Below, piece by piece: positions 1 to 11,600 of a stretch of 64,000 nt of DNA. The stretch is from Nematopogon swammerdamellus. Taxonomy: Eukaryota > Arthropoda > Insecta > Lepidoptera > Adelidae. The translations under genes and the position numbers were made by a program. Location of the stretch: assembly GCA_946902875.1 (NCBI GenBank), contig OX336344.1, positions 17,319,791 through 17,383,790 on the forward strand, read 5' to 3'. The notes under the pieces are model-generated. The model ran no database searches and was not told where the DNA came from. It saw nothing but the letters and a program-made list of their open reading frames with translations. Numbering within the stretch: position 1 is the stretch's first letter; every line of letters begins with the position of its first letter.

Positions 1-400
1 CACATTACCCTCCTTTGCGTCGCGCAGTCGGGTAAAAAGAAGAAAGTAACTAAGCCCGCTACTGTACTTTTATTTCGGCGCGGGGAACAATTCGGTTTGT
101 ATGAGAGACACATTTTAGCGTAACTGGAACTGAATCTTAAGCCTAGCCTATCCTGTGTTCCACATAGGTCAACGTGCTTGTACAAAGTTTAATCGAATTC
201 GAATGATCGGTTTAAGAGTTATGGACGAACATATATACCTACATACAGAAAATATTTATTCTAAAAATCTTAAATTTACTTTTAGTATCATAGAGTCTAC
301 AGACGCAGTATCTCATAAAACAAAATAACTTATTCCATCATCCATCACCATCCCTTACAGATTTATTATTAGTATTGATGATATGAACGTCTAACTAAAT
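1..400. repeat. Dispersed repeat (same family at 28740-29070)
   Basis: Shares blocks such as CTTGTACAAAGTTT, GATCGGTTTAAGAGTTATGG and CTTACAGATTTATTATTAG with 28740-29070, and partly with 28000-28110. It looks like the 3' end of a LINE. The following 401-560 shows nothing recognisable. Confidence 0.5.
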
Positions 401-559
401 TATTATTTTTTAAATGTTTAAAAATAAAATATCCTTGTGCCTCTTCATAATTCGTCACAAAATGCTCAAGGAGATGCGATAATTTACTTTTAGTCGTTAT
501 TATCGGTCATTTAATAGTACAATTCTATATGTATTGGCATATTATTATTTTATGTAATC

Positions 560-900
560 CAGTACCTTAGTAGGTGGTAGGGTTTACCCCGCCCGGGTTG
601 GTGCCATGCCAGAGATCTCCCTTTAGATTGCTGGCTACACTGGACTACAGAGCACAGCTATGAGGCGATACATAACGGTTTCAACCGACCATTCATTCAG
701 TGCGGTGGTGTGGTACACCAACAACCCGGGGCAGGGTTAAACCCTATCACCTACGGTAAGAACGGAGAGGAACCTACAATTTTACGTTAAATTCAAACCA
801 GGGTAGACCATCCGAATCCAGTTCGGTGATACGAGAACCAACTATGTCGGCTACAATTTGAGCCTACCACCTAGTGGCGGGCACAAGCCAAGGGAAGCCT
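560..900. repeat. Rearranged SINE pieces in both orientations
   Basis: CCTTAGTAGGTGGTAGGG and CGGGTTGGTGCCA read forward. The core reads reversed at about 700-760 and again at about 850-890 (TCGGCTACAATTTGAGCC). It is a mosaic of F1-like and F2-like parts, partly inverted. Confidence 0.55.
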
Positions 901-901
901 A

Positions 902-1291
902 TTTTTTTTATATGGAAACTGACACGGTTGGCTACATCACCTACAACATCCGTGATGTCAGCCCATAACACCGGGTGAACCGGGATTCCCTTTATTTCAT
1001 GTCGGCTACACTGAACTGGATGGAAAACACGAACTATTTACATAGCCGTTTCGACCGACGCCGACGACGTTTCGCTCAGTGCGGTGGCATCAACCCGGCC
1101 GGGATAGACCCTACCAACTAGTAAGGTAAGAAGGGAATCTATCTATCTAAGGGAATGTATAGTATAACTTGGAATCCGAACCACGGTCAGCCTACAACGA
1201 TCGAGCGGTCACCCATCCAAGTACTGACCTCGCTCAGCGTTGCTCAACAACAGTCCACCGACCGCACCACTGAGCTACCGAGGAGACTGAC
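902..1291 (-). mobile_element. F1 SINE, full length
   Basis: On the minus strand: CTCGGTAGCTCAGTGGTGCG, then a 5S-like segment including GGTCAGTACTTGGATGGGTG (complement of 1210-1229), GGTTCGGATTCC, the core, and a tail that ends GTGTCAGTTTCCAT before A-rich sequence. Confidence 0.8.
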
Positions 1292-1550
1292 AAAATGTAC
1301 CCATCTTCTCCATATTTATCAGCGCACGCACGTGGTGGTGCGTGCAGTCAAAATGAATGAGCTCACTAATCGCGTTGCACGGCTGCGTTCCTCTCCTCAC
1401 GGCCAATGCAGATAAGGCACGTTTTTTTCTCTGCTTCTGCTCTGTAGCAGAGCTGGAGCAGAAGTACGTGCGTGCTCATCTTGCATTTGAGCACGTCGAC
1501 CAGTCATTCTTATACTTTGTCATGTTTCTTAATATGGTCCTTAATACATA

Positions 1551-1660
1551 TTTATTAGTGTTGCAACGAATAGTGTATTCGGCCGATGGCCGAATACCTA
1601 ATATTCGGCCCGAAGCCCGGCCGAATAGCCGAATATTCGGCCTTATTTTTATGTTTTTTA
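1551..1660. mobile_element. Likely hAT terminus with CCGAATATTCGG repeats
   Basis: After TTAGTGTTGCAACGAAT come at least five CCGAATA/TATTCGG units in about 80 bp. This pattern is typical of subterminal binding sites of hAT-type elements. The other end was not found. Confidence 0.45.
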
Positions 1661-2511
1661 AGCAATACTATTTGTGCCGTTTATTATTAAACGTTAAACG
1701 TTTATGAAAAAAAGCGTAATCGCCAGCTTCCAGATACTGCTGAGAAAATTGTCTTTCTCCGTCACAACCTGTCTCTATTGGATTTCAAATATTAGTACCG
1801 CACCCAGCGTTGCTTAACATTCAATAGCGACAGTTGACTGTCTGCACCACTGAGCTATCGAGGCTAACAAAACGTCTATCATTCTGTAATGATTATTACT
1901 ACGATACCTCTTCATCTTCGGCGAGTAGCTCGTCGGGCGGCTGGTGCCGCGGGTGAGCTTGTTCCGCGCTCGTTCTCACCGCGCGAGACTCGCTCTGCTC
2001 CAACACTGAAAATAAAACAAGAATTTTTATATACAGCATATACACCAAATATAGGTAATTTAAATAGGCAGTGCGGTAAGATTCTTGAGTATATATGTTT
2101 ATGCTGTAAATATTAATAATGTTCCTGTGAGCGGTACTATGGATTAATTGTTGAAAATTACTTTAATATAATACTTATGTTATGTATGAGGTACTAACAA
2201 AACATTGTGACTTGCGAAGTTTGTTTGTCAGTTCTTCTTCGCATTGAATTTAGAACTGGCGGAATTTCCGACATATCCAAGCGTAGGTTACCTACCTATG
2301 GATGAAATTATACAATAAACAATAAACAATTCGCAAAATGTTATTGCATAGCTTACGTACTACTTGCCTACTTATGGAAGTGTGCAAACTATTGGAATAA
2401 ACGCTGCACAATCACTTTAGAATTGCTCTCTCTCTAAAGATTAAGTAGGTTTTCTAATGTTTATAAATCAATATTTCCAGAGTTTGACCTGCTCAAATAA
2501 TCAGATATAGG
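1661..2511. other. F1 head fragment, otherwise no recognised feature
   Basis: 1801-1872 contains only the 5' head of F1 (AGCGTTGCTTAACA to TGAGCTATCGAGGC). The rest is AT-rich with no gene or repeat recognised. Confidence 0.5.
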
Positions 2512-2752
2512 TTTTTTTTGGAAACTGAACGGTTGGCTACATCACCTATAATAACATCCGTGATGACCGCTTCGACCGACATTTCATTCAGCGCGATGGT
2601 ACCAACCCGGGCGCGTTATACCCAACCACCTAGTAAGGTAAGAAGGGAAGGGACCTATAGTTTGACGCGAAGTTCTGGCCACACCCAAGTGTGCTTAATA
2701 TCACAAAACGGCGTTCGATCGATCGCACCACTGAGCTACCGAGGCTGACAGG
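2512..2752 (-). mobile_element. F1 SINE with internal deletion
   Basis: Tail, core CGATGGTACCAACCCGGG and head GAGCTACCGAGGCTGAC are present. The block between tail and core is missing, and the 5S-like part is degraded. 2753-3190 that follows holds only a short GC-rich stretch (about 3030-3090). Confidence 0.7.
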
Positions 2753-3197
2753 TTTATCTATTTTTTACCCGACTATGCCGAAGTCAAAAGGAGGGGTAAT
2801 GTATTTATTCACCTATTAGTTTAAGCTAGGTGTTATTTATTTCATCACTTAACCAGCTTAAACCTAGATTTACCCCTCTCCCGACTATTGAACTCGTACG
2901 TAATAATAATAAATAACAAATCAGCACATAAAGACCACTCGAGGTGCCAACAACGGCAACGCTTTCATTAAACGGAATCCGCTCTCATATTGATTTGTCA
3001 TTGACGATGGCACCGCAATTATCTCACATGGCTGGCGCGGCGACCGCCACCCCCGCCGCCGCGCCGTGTCAGCTGATCGTTTCGCTCCGTTAAGAGCACG
3101 CTGTCATACTAACATAATCAAACAATTGCTTCAAAACCATTTTGTCATATAGGGTACCTAAACATTTTAATTTGCATCGACTTTTCTCCTTAGTTAT

Positions 3198-3500
3198 TTA
3201 ACTGTGTGGAGCCGGTACTTAAAAAGAACAGCCCCACTGCATGTCTTCCCGTGCATGAAGGACAAGATGCTGTGCTAAAGGGCGCAAAGCAAGGCACCTT
3301 GGCGCGGTCCTTCTTCCATCGAGTCGTGCAGCAGGTGGGTCTTCGTGCCTCTCTTGCAGCTTGATAGTTGTCCGAATGTGTTGTGCTGTAATTTACCAGA
3401 GTACTTGCAGCACAACACCGACTGCTCTACTTACCCCGATTGTCGGGATGCCGCGTGCGGTGTTTATGAATGTGTTAGCTTTTGATAACATTTTACCCAG
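3198..3500 (+). mobile_element. F3 retroposon copy
   Basis: GGTACTTAAAAAGAACAGCCC at the head (positions about 3213-3233), GCAGCAGGTGGGTCTTCGTG in the middle, then the GTTGTGCTGTAATT/GCAGCACAAC hairpin. The best-defined copy is 10911-11234. Confidence 0.65.
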
Positions 3501-3510
3501 AGTTTATTTT

Positions 3511-3900
3511 TTTAAATTTTTTATGGAAACTGACTCCATATAACATAACACCTTGGTGAACTGGGTGCCATGTCAGTGCTTCCCGATTCGATCTTGAGTA
3601 GAAAAGTCGATACATTACCACATGCCCAACAGTTTTGAAGCAATCATTGGATTGAGTTAGTATGTGGTATACTAGGTGGTAGGCTCAAATTGTAGCCGAC
3701 TGGGTTGGTACCACCGTACTGGATGTAAGATGGCCGCATAGCAGTCTCGGTTGTGTTCTCCTCTAGTCCAGTATAGCCAGCAATCCAGGGAAGTCTACGG
3801 TATGGCACCTACCTTCTCGGAGGTGATATTGGCTGGTCGGAGCATGCGCTTTGGCCCCTCCGACTCAGCCACCCATACCGGATTACATAAAAAAAAATTA
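3511..3900. mobile_element. F1 3' fragment followed by 5'-truncated F2 SINE
   Basis: 3511-3590 is the F1 3' end (minus sense). 3669-3899 is F2 (plus sense), from ACTAGGTGGTAGG through GGGTTGGTACCACCGTACTG to CCGGATTACATAAAAAAAA. The tRNA head is missing. Confidence 0.7.
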
Positions 3901-4093
3901 TGTATGAGAGCCGAGGTGTACAGCGCGCCCTTAACAGAAGCACCGCTGATTGCGAACGCAATCCGATTTTCAACAATGAAGTGTGTTTTACAACCGGTTC
4001 TTGGAATTCCCAACAGGAAAAAGCGGTCGACCATATGAGTGAGACAGAAATTCCGACGATTAGTGCATTTAGATCCGTCCTCGGATCGGTCAA

Positions 4094-4245
4094 TCCTTGC
4101 CGGATCTAGGATTTACTTTAGAAAATATTTAAGACTCTTTAGCTAGAGTCTAGACTTGAATAGATTTATCGGTCACCCCTTGCCGGATCTAGGATTTACT
4201 TTAGAAAACATTTAAGACTCTTTAGCTAGAGTCTAGACTTAGAGA
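4094..4245. repeat. 83-bp tandem duplication
   Basis: CCTTGCCGGATCTAGG to GAGTCTAGACTT occurs at about 4095 and again at about 4178, nearly identical. Confidence 0.75.
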
Positions 4246-4373
4246 GTAGATTTTCCACGCATATTATGTAACATATTTGTAGCACCAACTCTAGTCCCAG
4301 TGATGTATTATTTATTTTAAATAATTTTTTTTTTCAATATTTTATTTACTACTATAGGTAGTTTACTAATTTT

Positions 4374-4482
4374 TTTTTTAAAGTAAGCGCGACATGTAGC
4401 GGCGAGTCACCCATAAGGTGTCTAGCGACGCCCATGGACATTCGGTCGCAAGCGGGGCTGCGAATGCCATGCCGGCCTGTTT
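4374..4482 (-). repeat. F5 LINE 3' end fragment
   Basis: GCGCGACATGTAGCGGCGAG to ATGCCATGCCGGCC is the reverse of the LINE ORF2 end seen at 60112-60361. Confidence 0.65.
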
Positions 4483-4750
4483 GTACTAAAGAACTAATGT
4501 ATGTACATACTTAAATTAAAGACAAGACGCCATGAGCCTTTAAAAAGGTATTGATATCAATCACGTCCAATGAATGAAGATTCACAAATTAAAACTAATC
4601 ACAACTCGTTTGTATTTTGTTGCGAAGTCATTCCATCAGCAAATTGACAAGTAGACACTACAGACACGTTCGTTTACCGCTGTGACGCCAACTACTCGGT
4701 CCGACTGTGTCATCCCCTGCGTTGACCCAATATATTCTACTGCGCTGCGA

Positions 4751-4787
4751 CCTCAGATCAGGAAAGAAATCCTTTCCTGATCTGAGG
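4751..4787. repeat. Perfect 16-bp hairpin
   Basis: CCTCAGATCAGGAAAG, a 5-nt loop (AAATC), then the exact complement. Flanked by GCTGCGA on both sides. 4788-6170 shows no gene or known repeat apart from A/T runs. Confidence 0.8.
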
Positions 4788-6171
4788 CTGCGACCCATCG
4801 CGACCCTTTTAGACAAATTTCACAGCGTGGGTCAGTCACGTGATTATTTTTCTCCATACAAAATCGCATTTAGGGGCTTCTTTCCCAGCCCCTAAACCTT
4901 GACCGATTTTTATAATAATTGTTTCTTGTAATAAGGACCGTATAGACTACGTATCGGTTATTTTTTTTTGTTTAGATTAAATATACGACGCTGCTAGAGT
5001 TAAAATTTTGTTTTTTTAAATAAATAATGTTGATGTCACGACGTTCATTAAGCGTTATTGAATCATTCATTACTTTGGTTGGATATAAAAAAATAAAAAG
5101 ATAGGTACGTAGATAAAAAAAAATAATTCTAAAAATCTTTAAACGAATGCGTTTGGGCGTCGTCGGCTCAACAATCCATGCTGACGAGACGCCAAGTGTC
5201 TCGCGTATAAATAAAAAAAAAAAAAAAAATCTGATATGGTTTAGGGGTCGGGATAACATAAGCTCCGAAGACAATTTTGGCGTAATTTGTAGGTACATTA
5301 GCTGAGAGGGTGCATCTGTCCCCCTTGCTTTCGTGGAGAGTGCGCGTGGCGAACAGAGACAGCCACATACCTAACATGTTGTCACGTGACTAACCTCTTC
5401 TTAAGAGGATCATTATACCTAAACATTTGGCCAGCCCATCTAACGAGAGCGAGTGAGATATTGCACAAGGCCGTATGCTACGAGAGCAGCGCTGACGATG
5501 CATTTGCGCAATTGTGACCAACCCACAATAGGTAAGTAGTTTTTTTTTATTTTGTTAACATAATTTTAAAAACATAAATGTTTCATCAACGCAATCGCTA
5601 CAAATGCTTAGAATCTTTCTTATGATGTTTAAATATTTAATTTTCTCATACACTTATAAATATTTAGTTTAGCCTAAAATGTAATTCACGTGAGTGATTG
5701 ATGGATGATGAATCACTTGAAAAAAATTATGTATAAAATATTGACATACTTACACACAGTTCTACATACAATCCCTGCCTTATTGGAAAAATATTCAAAT
5801 AAATATATTTTTCCAATACCTCCTTTCTTAGGTTTTGAAAGTTACGTAGAACGGATCACGCGAGTTGAATTGAGTAGGATCCTCTTTAAATGCAGCTTGC
5901 AATGCCTCGTCTGTATGTGTTCGCTTACTCACTGACTACTAACGGTCGGTGCGTTTATAGCTCGAGAACGGCTCAACCGATTTAGACACGGTTTTCATCA
6001 ATGCAATCTAACATTGGACAAGGACAACTCTAAATGGTTATAGGATAAACGTGGTTAGAGGATAGCCGCGGTTAGAGGATATGTGGGAAGCCTGCAGACA
6101 CAGCCGGCATAAAATTACTCGTACATTGAATACTGAAAAATTATCATAAAAAACAGTTAAAAAAAACATTG

Positions 6172-6710
6172 AACCGACTTCAAAAAACAACTAGGTACTT
6201 AGAACTAAAAATGATTAAATTATTGAGTTGAAGGCGGTAAAATTCACACCAGAAAATTGATAGATGAAGCACTTTTGTGCTTTCAACTCAATTATGTCAT
6301 CAATGTTTTTTAAACAGTTTTTTATTTCCTTTTTTTGTAATATTATCACATAAAAAAAAGGAATCACAGAAATCGGTTGTCATGGTATATAATTATTAGC
6401 CCATTTGACACACTTAACAGCCCATATCTTGAAAACTACTGAACAGATTTTGATGAAACTTGCACTGTTCCCTAAGTTGAAGTAAATCTAAGCCAATAAG
6501 AAGCCAAGAATTATCGCAATTCGATTTCTAGTTTCCGAGAAATTCGTGGACAAACATACATACATACATACAATACAAACACACATACAAACAAACATAC
6601 ATACAATTATGAAATTTGGCACACCTCTTTAGAAGCCCACATAGACTAACATAAATATACAAATTTTGTGCAATTCCAACGATTGATAATCTCCTTTTTT
6701 GAAGTCGGTT
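6172..6710. mobile_element. F9: MITE-like element with 16-bp TIRs
   Basis: AACCGACTTCAAAAAA at 6172-6187 and its exact complement at 6695-6710, with CATA microsatellites inside. A related end lies at about 8925-8965. No coding frame. Confidence 0.65.
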
Positions 6711-6824
6711 TAAAAGTGCAGTTTTCTCTTATGTAACTGTCGAGTGGAATCTATCGGCTTGGCATAATTCATAATAAGTAGTCAAACCGCTCTTATGCGA
6801 TGCCATAACTGATTACTTTACTGG

Positions 6825-6872
6825 TTTGCTTATTGTAATTGGATAACATTTGCTTATTGTAATTGGATAACA
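6825..6872. repeat. 24-bp tandem duplication
   Basis: TTTGCTTATTGTAATTGG followed by ATAACA occurs twice in a row with a 24-bp period. The rest of 6711-7237 shows nothing recognisable. Confidence 0.8.
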
Positions 6873-7237
6873 TTACCTAATTGGAACGTTGGATCTAGTT
6901 ACGTTAATATTCAGTAGGCTAACGCAGGTAATGTATGTATTGTTAGTAACTACAACGTTCAATTGAATGGTAATAGTTTCATGTTTAGTTGACATTTCTG
7001 CCAGACCTCGGAAGGAAGTTATTAATTTCTCTTTTTTTTATGCTTAGTGCCCGCCCAGTCGTTTTGCAGTGCCAATGAACAAGGAAAATATGTTCAGATC
7101 GTTAACTATAGGAAAGCATACAGTTAATGGGAAACCTAACTAAATAAATAGGTAACCTATGTAAATAGGTACCTAAAATTATGTATGTAATGAACATTCT
7201 GGCAAATGTAGCCGCATTTCACATTTTTGTTTTTATA

Positions 7238-7420
7238 GAAAGCGCGACATGTGGCGCCGAGCCACTCATAAGGTGCCTAACGACCTCCATGGGCATTCGG
7301 CCGCAGGCGGGGGTTGCGAATGTCATGCCGGATTGACAAGTGCCTATTCACGCCTCTCTTGAAGGACCCGAGACTGTACTTGGGGGGAATTACGTGGGTA
7401 AAGTGTTAACAGGTAATTTA
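7238..7420 (-). repeat. F5 LINE 3' end fragment
   Basis: Same block as 60112-60361 (GCGCGACATGTGGCGCC to GACTGTACTTGGGGGG), 5'-truncated. It is immediately followed by a mariner element. Confidence 0.7.
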
Positions 7421-7423
7421 ATA

Positions 7424-8716
7424 TTAGGTCCTTACCTATGAAATTGGCGTTTCTACAAACTGACCACTTTGAACGTAACTAACTTTTGTTTGCGTACGAA
7501 TTCCAAATTCAAATATTTTTTGTTATAAAGGCAAATTATTCTTTTTTCAAAATCAGTTGTTCGTTTGTTTTCCCGCCGTTCGGTTTTTTTTTATATCGCT
7601 GGTTCTGTGACCATGGAAAAATCTAAATTGCGCGTTATTTTCGAATATGAATTCCGTCGCGGCACCAACGCAGCACAGACGGCACGCACTATCATCGACG
7701 TGTATGGACCAGGTACCGCAAGTGAACGCACTGTGCGTTTTTGGTTTGATCGCTTCCGTTCTGGAAATTTTCATCTCAATGATGAGCCCCGTGGCCGACC
7801 GGAGACGAAAGTCGATAACGGTGAATTGAAAGCCATCGTTGAAGCAGATTCATCACAAACCACGTCGGAATTAGCAGCAGCCTTCAATGTAAGTGATAAA
7901 ACGATACTGATTCATTTACGTCAAATTGGAAAGATAAAAAAGCTCGGAAAGTGGGTACCGTATGAACTCACTGAACAGCAACAACAAAATCGCGTCGAAG
8001 CTTGTCTTAAGTTGTTGAATAGGCACAGTAATGAGGGGATTCTGAATCGGATTGTTACTTGTGATGAAAAGTGGATCCTGTAAGACAAGCGAAAGGGTCC
8101 GTCGCACTGGTTGGACACAGGGGAGGCAGCCAAACATGTCCCAAACGCAAATTGAGTCAAAAGAAGTTGCTTGTCAGTGTATGGTGGACCTGTGCCGGCA
8201 TTATTCATTACAGCTTCTTGATACCTGGCGCAATAATTACTGCAGATGTGTACTGTGAAGAATTGAAAATAATGATGGATAAGCTCGATGTCAAACAACC
8301 GAAACTTGCCAATTGCTCTAGTCCACTCCTTCTTCACGACAAAGCTCGCCCACACACCGCACAATGGACCGTCTCAAAACTACGGGAGTTACGACTGCAA
8401 ACTCTCCGTTACCCACCATATTCAGATTCACCAGATCTTGCTCCAACTGGTTTCCATTTTTTTTTCGAAATTTGGATAACTTTTTACAGGGGAAAAATTT
8501 CAAATCCGATGAGGCCGTGAAAAACGCCTTTAAAGAGTTAATCGATTCCCATCCCCAGGATTTCTACAGCAGAGGGAGCAATGAACTTTCAGTAAAATGG
8601 CAAAAGTTCATTGATAATAATGGCCAATACTTCGATTAAAAAAAATATATTTTTCATAAAAAAAATTGTTCGATTTTTTTCCATATTAAACGCCAATTTC
8701 ATAGGTAAGGACCTAA
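7424..8716 (+). mobile_element. mariner element with perfect 26-bp TIRs
   Basis: 1293 bp, the normal size for mariner. It starts TTAGGTCCTTACCTATGAAA and ends with the exact complement; TA lies on both sides (7422-7423 and 8717-8718). It carries one broken transposase. The identical TIRs suggest a fairly recent insertion, but the gene is inactive. Confidence 0.93.
7613..8639 (+). pseudogene. mariner transposase, two frameshifts and a damaged catalytic site
   Basis: Frame 1 starts at ATG 7613 (MEKSKLRVIFEYEFRRGTNA; paired-like HTH and second HTH) and reads to VTCDEKW, which holds the first catalytic Asp. It shifts near 8070-8085. Frame 2 has LLHDKARPHTA (second Asp) and SPDLAPTGFHFF. The Asp expected after SPDLAP(S/T) is Gly, and two residues are inserted in YSDSPDLAP. 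A second shift near the T run at 8458-8466 leads to frame 3 (NFLQGKNFKSDE to NNGQYFD, stop 8639). The family normally cuts and pastes DNA using a DD34D triad; this copy cannot. It resembles the mellifera/cecropia group, by impression only. Confidence 0.9.
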
Positions 8717-9629
8717 TATGTCAAACCAACATAGAATAGAACCTCTTTATTGCATACAATTGAAAATAAAACAGAACCTACTAAACAAAACAAGAATTAC
8801 AGGAGTGTGCAAAGACGGACTTATCTGATTTGATCAGCAAGTGATTTCTTCCAGTCCACCTCTGGGTGATGGATGAGGATTAAAATTATACATACTTCTT
8901 CGGAGGAATACAGGTTTAATTTTCAAACGACTTCAAAAGGAGGAGGTTCTCAATTCGACTGTATGTTTTATAAAGTGCATTACTTATATAATTTTTTATG
9001 TATCGTATGTATTCAATGTACTGGTCACGATATAGAAATTTCGCTCTTTCTCACGAAACTATCAGGGTTGTTCTACACAGTTGTGAATGAATATGAACTG
9101 TTCGATAATATTTTCAAAATTGTGCTTACACTTCACTGTTTCACATTGATACAAAGGCACTTACGTCTTTTCTGACGGGAACACGTGAAACTGCTCTTTC
9201 TTTATTACCTCTACACCTAACTAAAAAAATATACAAATCGTCCGCCGATAGTATCAATTCCGACGATAATATACTTAGGTGGCGAGTCTCTCAGTTGACA
9301 CCAAACTGCAGTATGGTTCTTAGAACGCACCGTTGGCATTGGCAGGACCGATGTCAAAACATGTTCGGTAAGCATAGTGTTTTCTAAGAAATTGGGTGTG
9401 CTGTCCAAATGTTATGCGTTGAGGCTGCATACAGGGTAAAGTTCCGCTCTTTCTGAGAGATGTACCATCAATAATACTTACCTGACATCGGTAAAACTTC
9501 ATCTATCATGATGGCAGATTGATAGCTTTGTGAAAACACGATTAGAATGACTTCGCTCTATAGAAAAACATCGGAAGAATGCCTCTAAAGCAGGCGACGA
9601 ACACGTCCGACCCAGCACATTGCAGTGGA
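8717..9629. other. No recognised gene
   Basis: Contains a fragment of the AACGACTTCAAAAGGAGGAGG family at about 8928-8950. 9217-9500 has two overlapping minus-strand frames with no recognised motif. Confidence 0.4.
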
Positions 9630-9725
9630 TTTTTTTTATGGAAGCTGAAACGGTTGGCTACGTCACCTAACTACATCGGTGACGTCAATAACACCATAAC
9701 ACCTTGGTGAATTAGATGCCATGTG
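9630..9725 (-). repeat. F1 SINE 3' fragment
   Basis: TTTATGGAAGCTGAAACGG to GGTGAATTAGATGCCATG; tail end only. 9726-10390 has no recognised feature. Confidence 0.65.
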
Positions 9726-10392
9726 ATCCCAACAACCTGGCAAACATTTTAATATTGCAGAAAGCTACTCCCAGAACATTACAAAGAAGAATCGCGCAAA
9801 AAATTATCAACCTTATATTAATAAATTTCTATGCATACCGAGATGCATACCACACAAGACAAGACACACATTCATTACTGAATGTCCTTCAAGATGACAG
9901 ACTGTAACAGCAAAGAAGCTAAAAAAAAATGTGTGCCAAACCTAGTTACATATGGTTATTAGATGACAGTTTACAAACTTACCATACAAAGTATGTCCAC
10001 AGCCCATTATCAATCACTTGGATTAATCAATCGCTCAAAATTAGCAAACGCGCTGCTCCGATTTCCACACAATCGACAATGAAACAGCTCAACAAATTAA
10101 TTAACCACATTGACAATCGAATCGTGCGAAATCATTTCCCCATTGAGCAGTAATCACGTTCTGTACACAAATTAATTTGTGCTGAGGGCGCCTAAATGTT
10201 CCGAAACCGCTTATTATGCATCGCAGCAGTACAGTTTCACAACGTCGTCGTCGCGTCGGGCGTTACTTCGCTTGTGACATGTCTGCGAGCACGTCTTCTG
10301 AATCAACAACCATTTCCGAACTGAGTAACGTTGATATTGCATACTTCAACATTTTCGAACGATGTCCCATTTACTATACTACTAGTATACTA

Positions 10393-10455
10393 AATACTGT
10401 GCGACCGAGCTTCGCTCGGCGTCTACACCTATCCTGATAAACTTGAAAAAAATAA
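10393..10455. repeat. Repeat fragment, inverted partner at 16283-16340
   Basis: GAGCTTCGCTCGGCGTCTAC, then ACCTATC..GATAAACTTGAAAAAA matches the reverse strand of 16283-16340. Likely a LINE 3' end. Confidence 0.55.
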
Positions 10456-10910
10456 CATTATCTAAACACAAAATTTCATCCAAATTGTCATGATTAGTTG
10501 AATATTCAGACCATTTGGTGAAGGAATATTTTCTAAACTCAGTCGACAAGACTATTATATTAGCAGTCATAAAAAAGTGGCAAAAGAGTATCAGCCGAGC
10601 AAATATCTGAATACGTAACATAAAATGATAAGATTGGGCTTCTGTTAATCATAATGTTACATAGGTGTACTTTCTCATAACATAAGACCTAACTACGCAA
10701 ACTCGTATAATTTACGTATAGTAACATACGTAAACACATAATTCTAGACTATGTTTATTGGTTCATTTATGTATAGACAAAGAATACTTATGTATATATA
10801 GGTAAGTACCCATATAAATAAAACCGTTTCTGTATACTAGTTCTTAAGAGGATATGAAGTGAGTGAGCAGTGGATACATGGTTTTTACATATACAGTAGA
10901 GCCTCCGTGT

Positions 10911-11234
10911 GGGTTCGGTACTTAAAAAGAATTACCCCACTGCATCTCTCCCCATGCATGTCGTAAAAGGCGACTAAGGGATAAGAACAAGATGCCATGC
11001 TAAAGGGCGACAGGCTCGCCACCTCTCACCTTGGCACGGTACTTCCACCGAGTCATGCAGCAGGTGGGTCTTCGTGCCTTACTTGCTGCTTGATCGATTT
11101 AATCTTGTTCGAATACTTTGCGAAACGTGGTGGTCGGTGTTGTGCTGTAATTTAACAGAGTTCTTGCAGCACAACACCGATAACTCTGCTTACCCCGATT
11201 GTCGGGATTCAGCGTGTGTGATATGTATGTATGT
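10911..11234 (+). mobile_element. F3 retroposon with 14-bp TSD inside the pogo TIR
   Basis: Flanked by AGTAGAGCCTCCGT (10897-10910) and AGTAGAGCCTCTGT (11235-11248). It ends in a TATG microsatellite. An internal hairpin is formed by GTGTTGTGCTGTAA and its near-complement at 11129-11185. The TSD shows F3 moves by retroposition. Confidence 0.8.
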
Positions 11235-11448
11235 AGTAGAGCCTCTGTAATCCGGACAGGTAAAAAACCAGGCTATGCCGGATTATCGAGGCGTCCGCGT
11301 CCGCGTCCATTATATGTAGTATGTAAATATTTTTTCAAAGCAACTAATTTTCCATACAATAAATTGGTTTTATCTATTCAAAACAATAATTATACATTGT
11401 TTTCAATGTAAGTCTCGTTATTACACATGAAGTTAGGTACAACGTATG

Positions 11449-11600
11449 TTAATTCATTTTTAAAAAGTCTGTAATATTTTTCTGCTTGCACTTATCCAGT
11501 TTCATTTCGAAAGCTTGCTCTCTAAGTCGACGAAGAAACATGATATCATGACTATCTAAGTCATAATCTTCAGCCCATTTTAAGGCAGTGTTCAATGCTG
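11449..11600 (-). pseudogene. pogo/jerky-type transposase C-terminal remnant
   Basis: The minus-strand frame encodes ALNTALKWAEDYDLDSHDI, then a LRRLREQA stretch and KNITDFLKMN with a stop at 11449. This resembles the C-terminus of Tigger/jerky DDE transposases. The catalytic domain is absent and the upstream frame runs into a GC-rich low-complexity block. Confidence 0.65.

Noticed and set aside
1205..1247. 5S rRNA gene fragment
   Set aside because: Only the control region is present and it recurs inside every full F1 copy, so it is part of a SINE.
9217..9502. Two overlapping minus-strand frames
   Set aside because: Looked like a frameshifted coding piece, but no motif was recognised and no splice sites fit.
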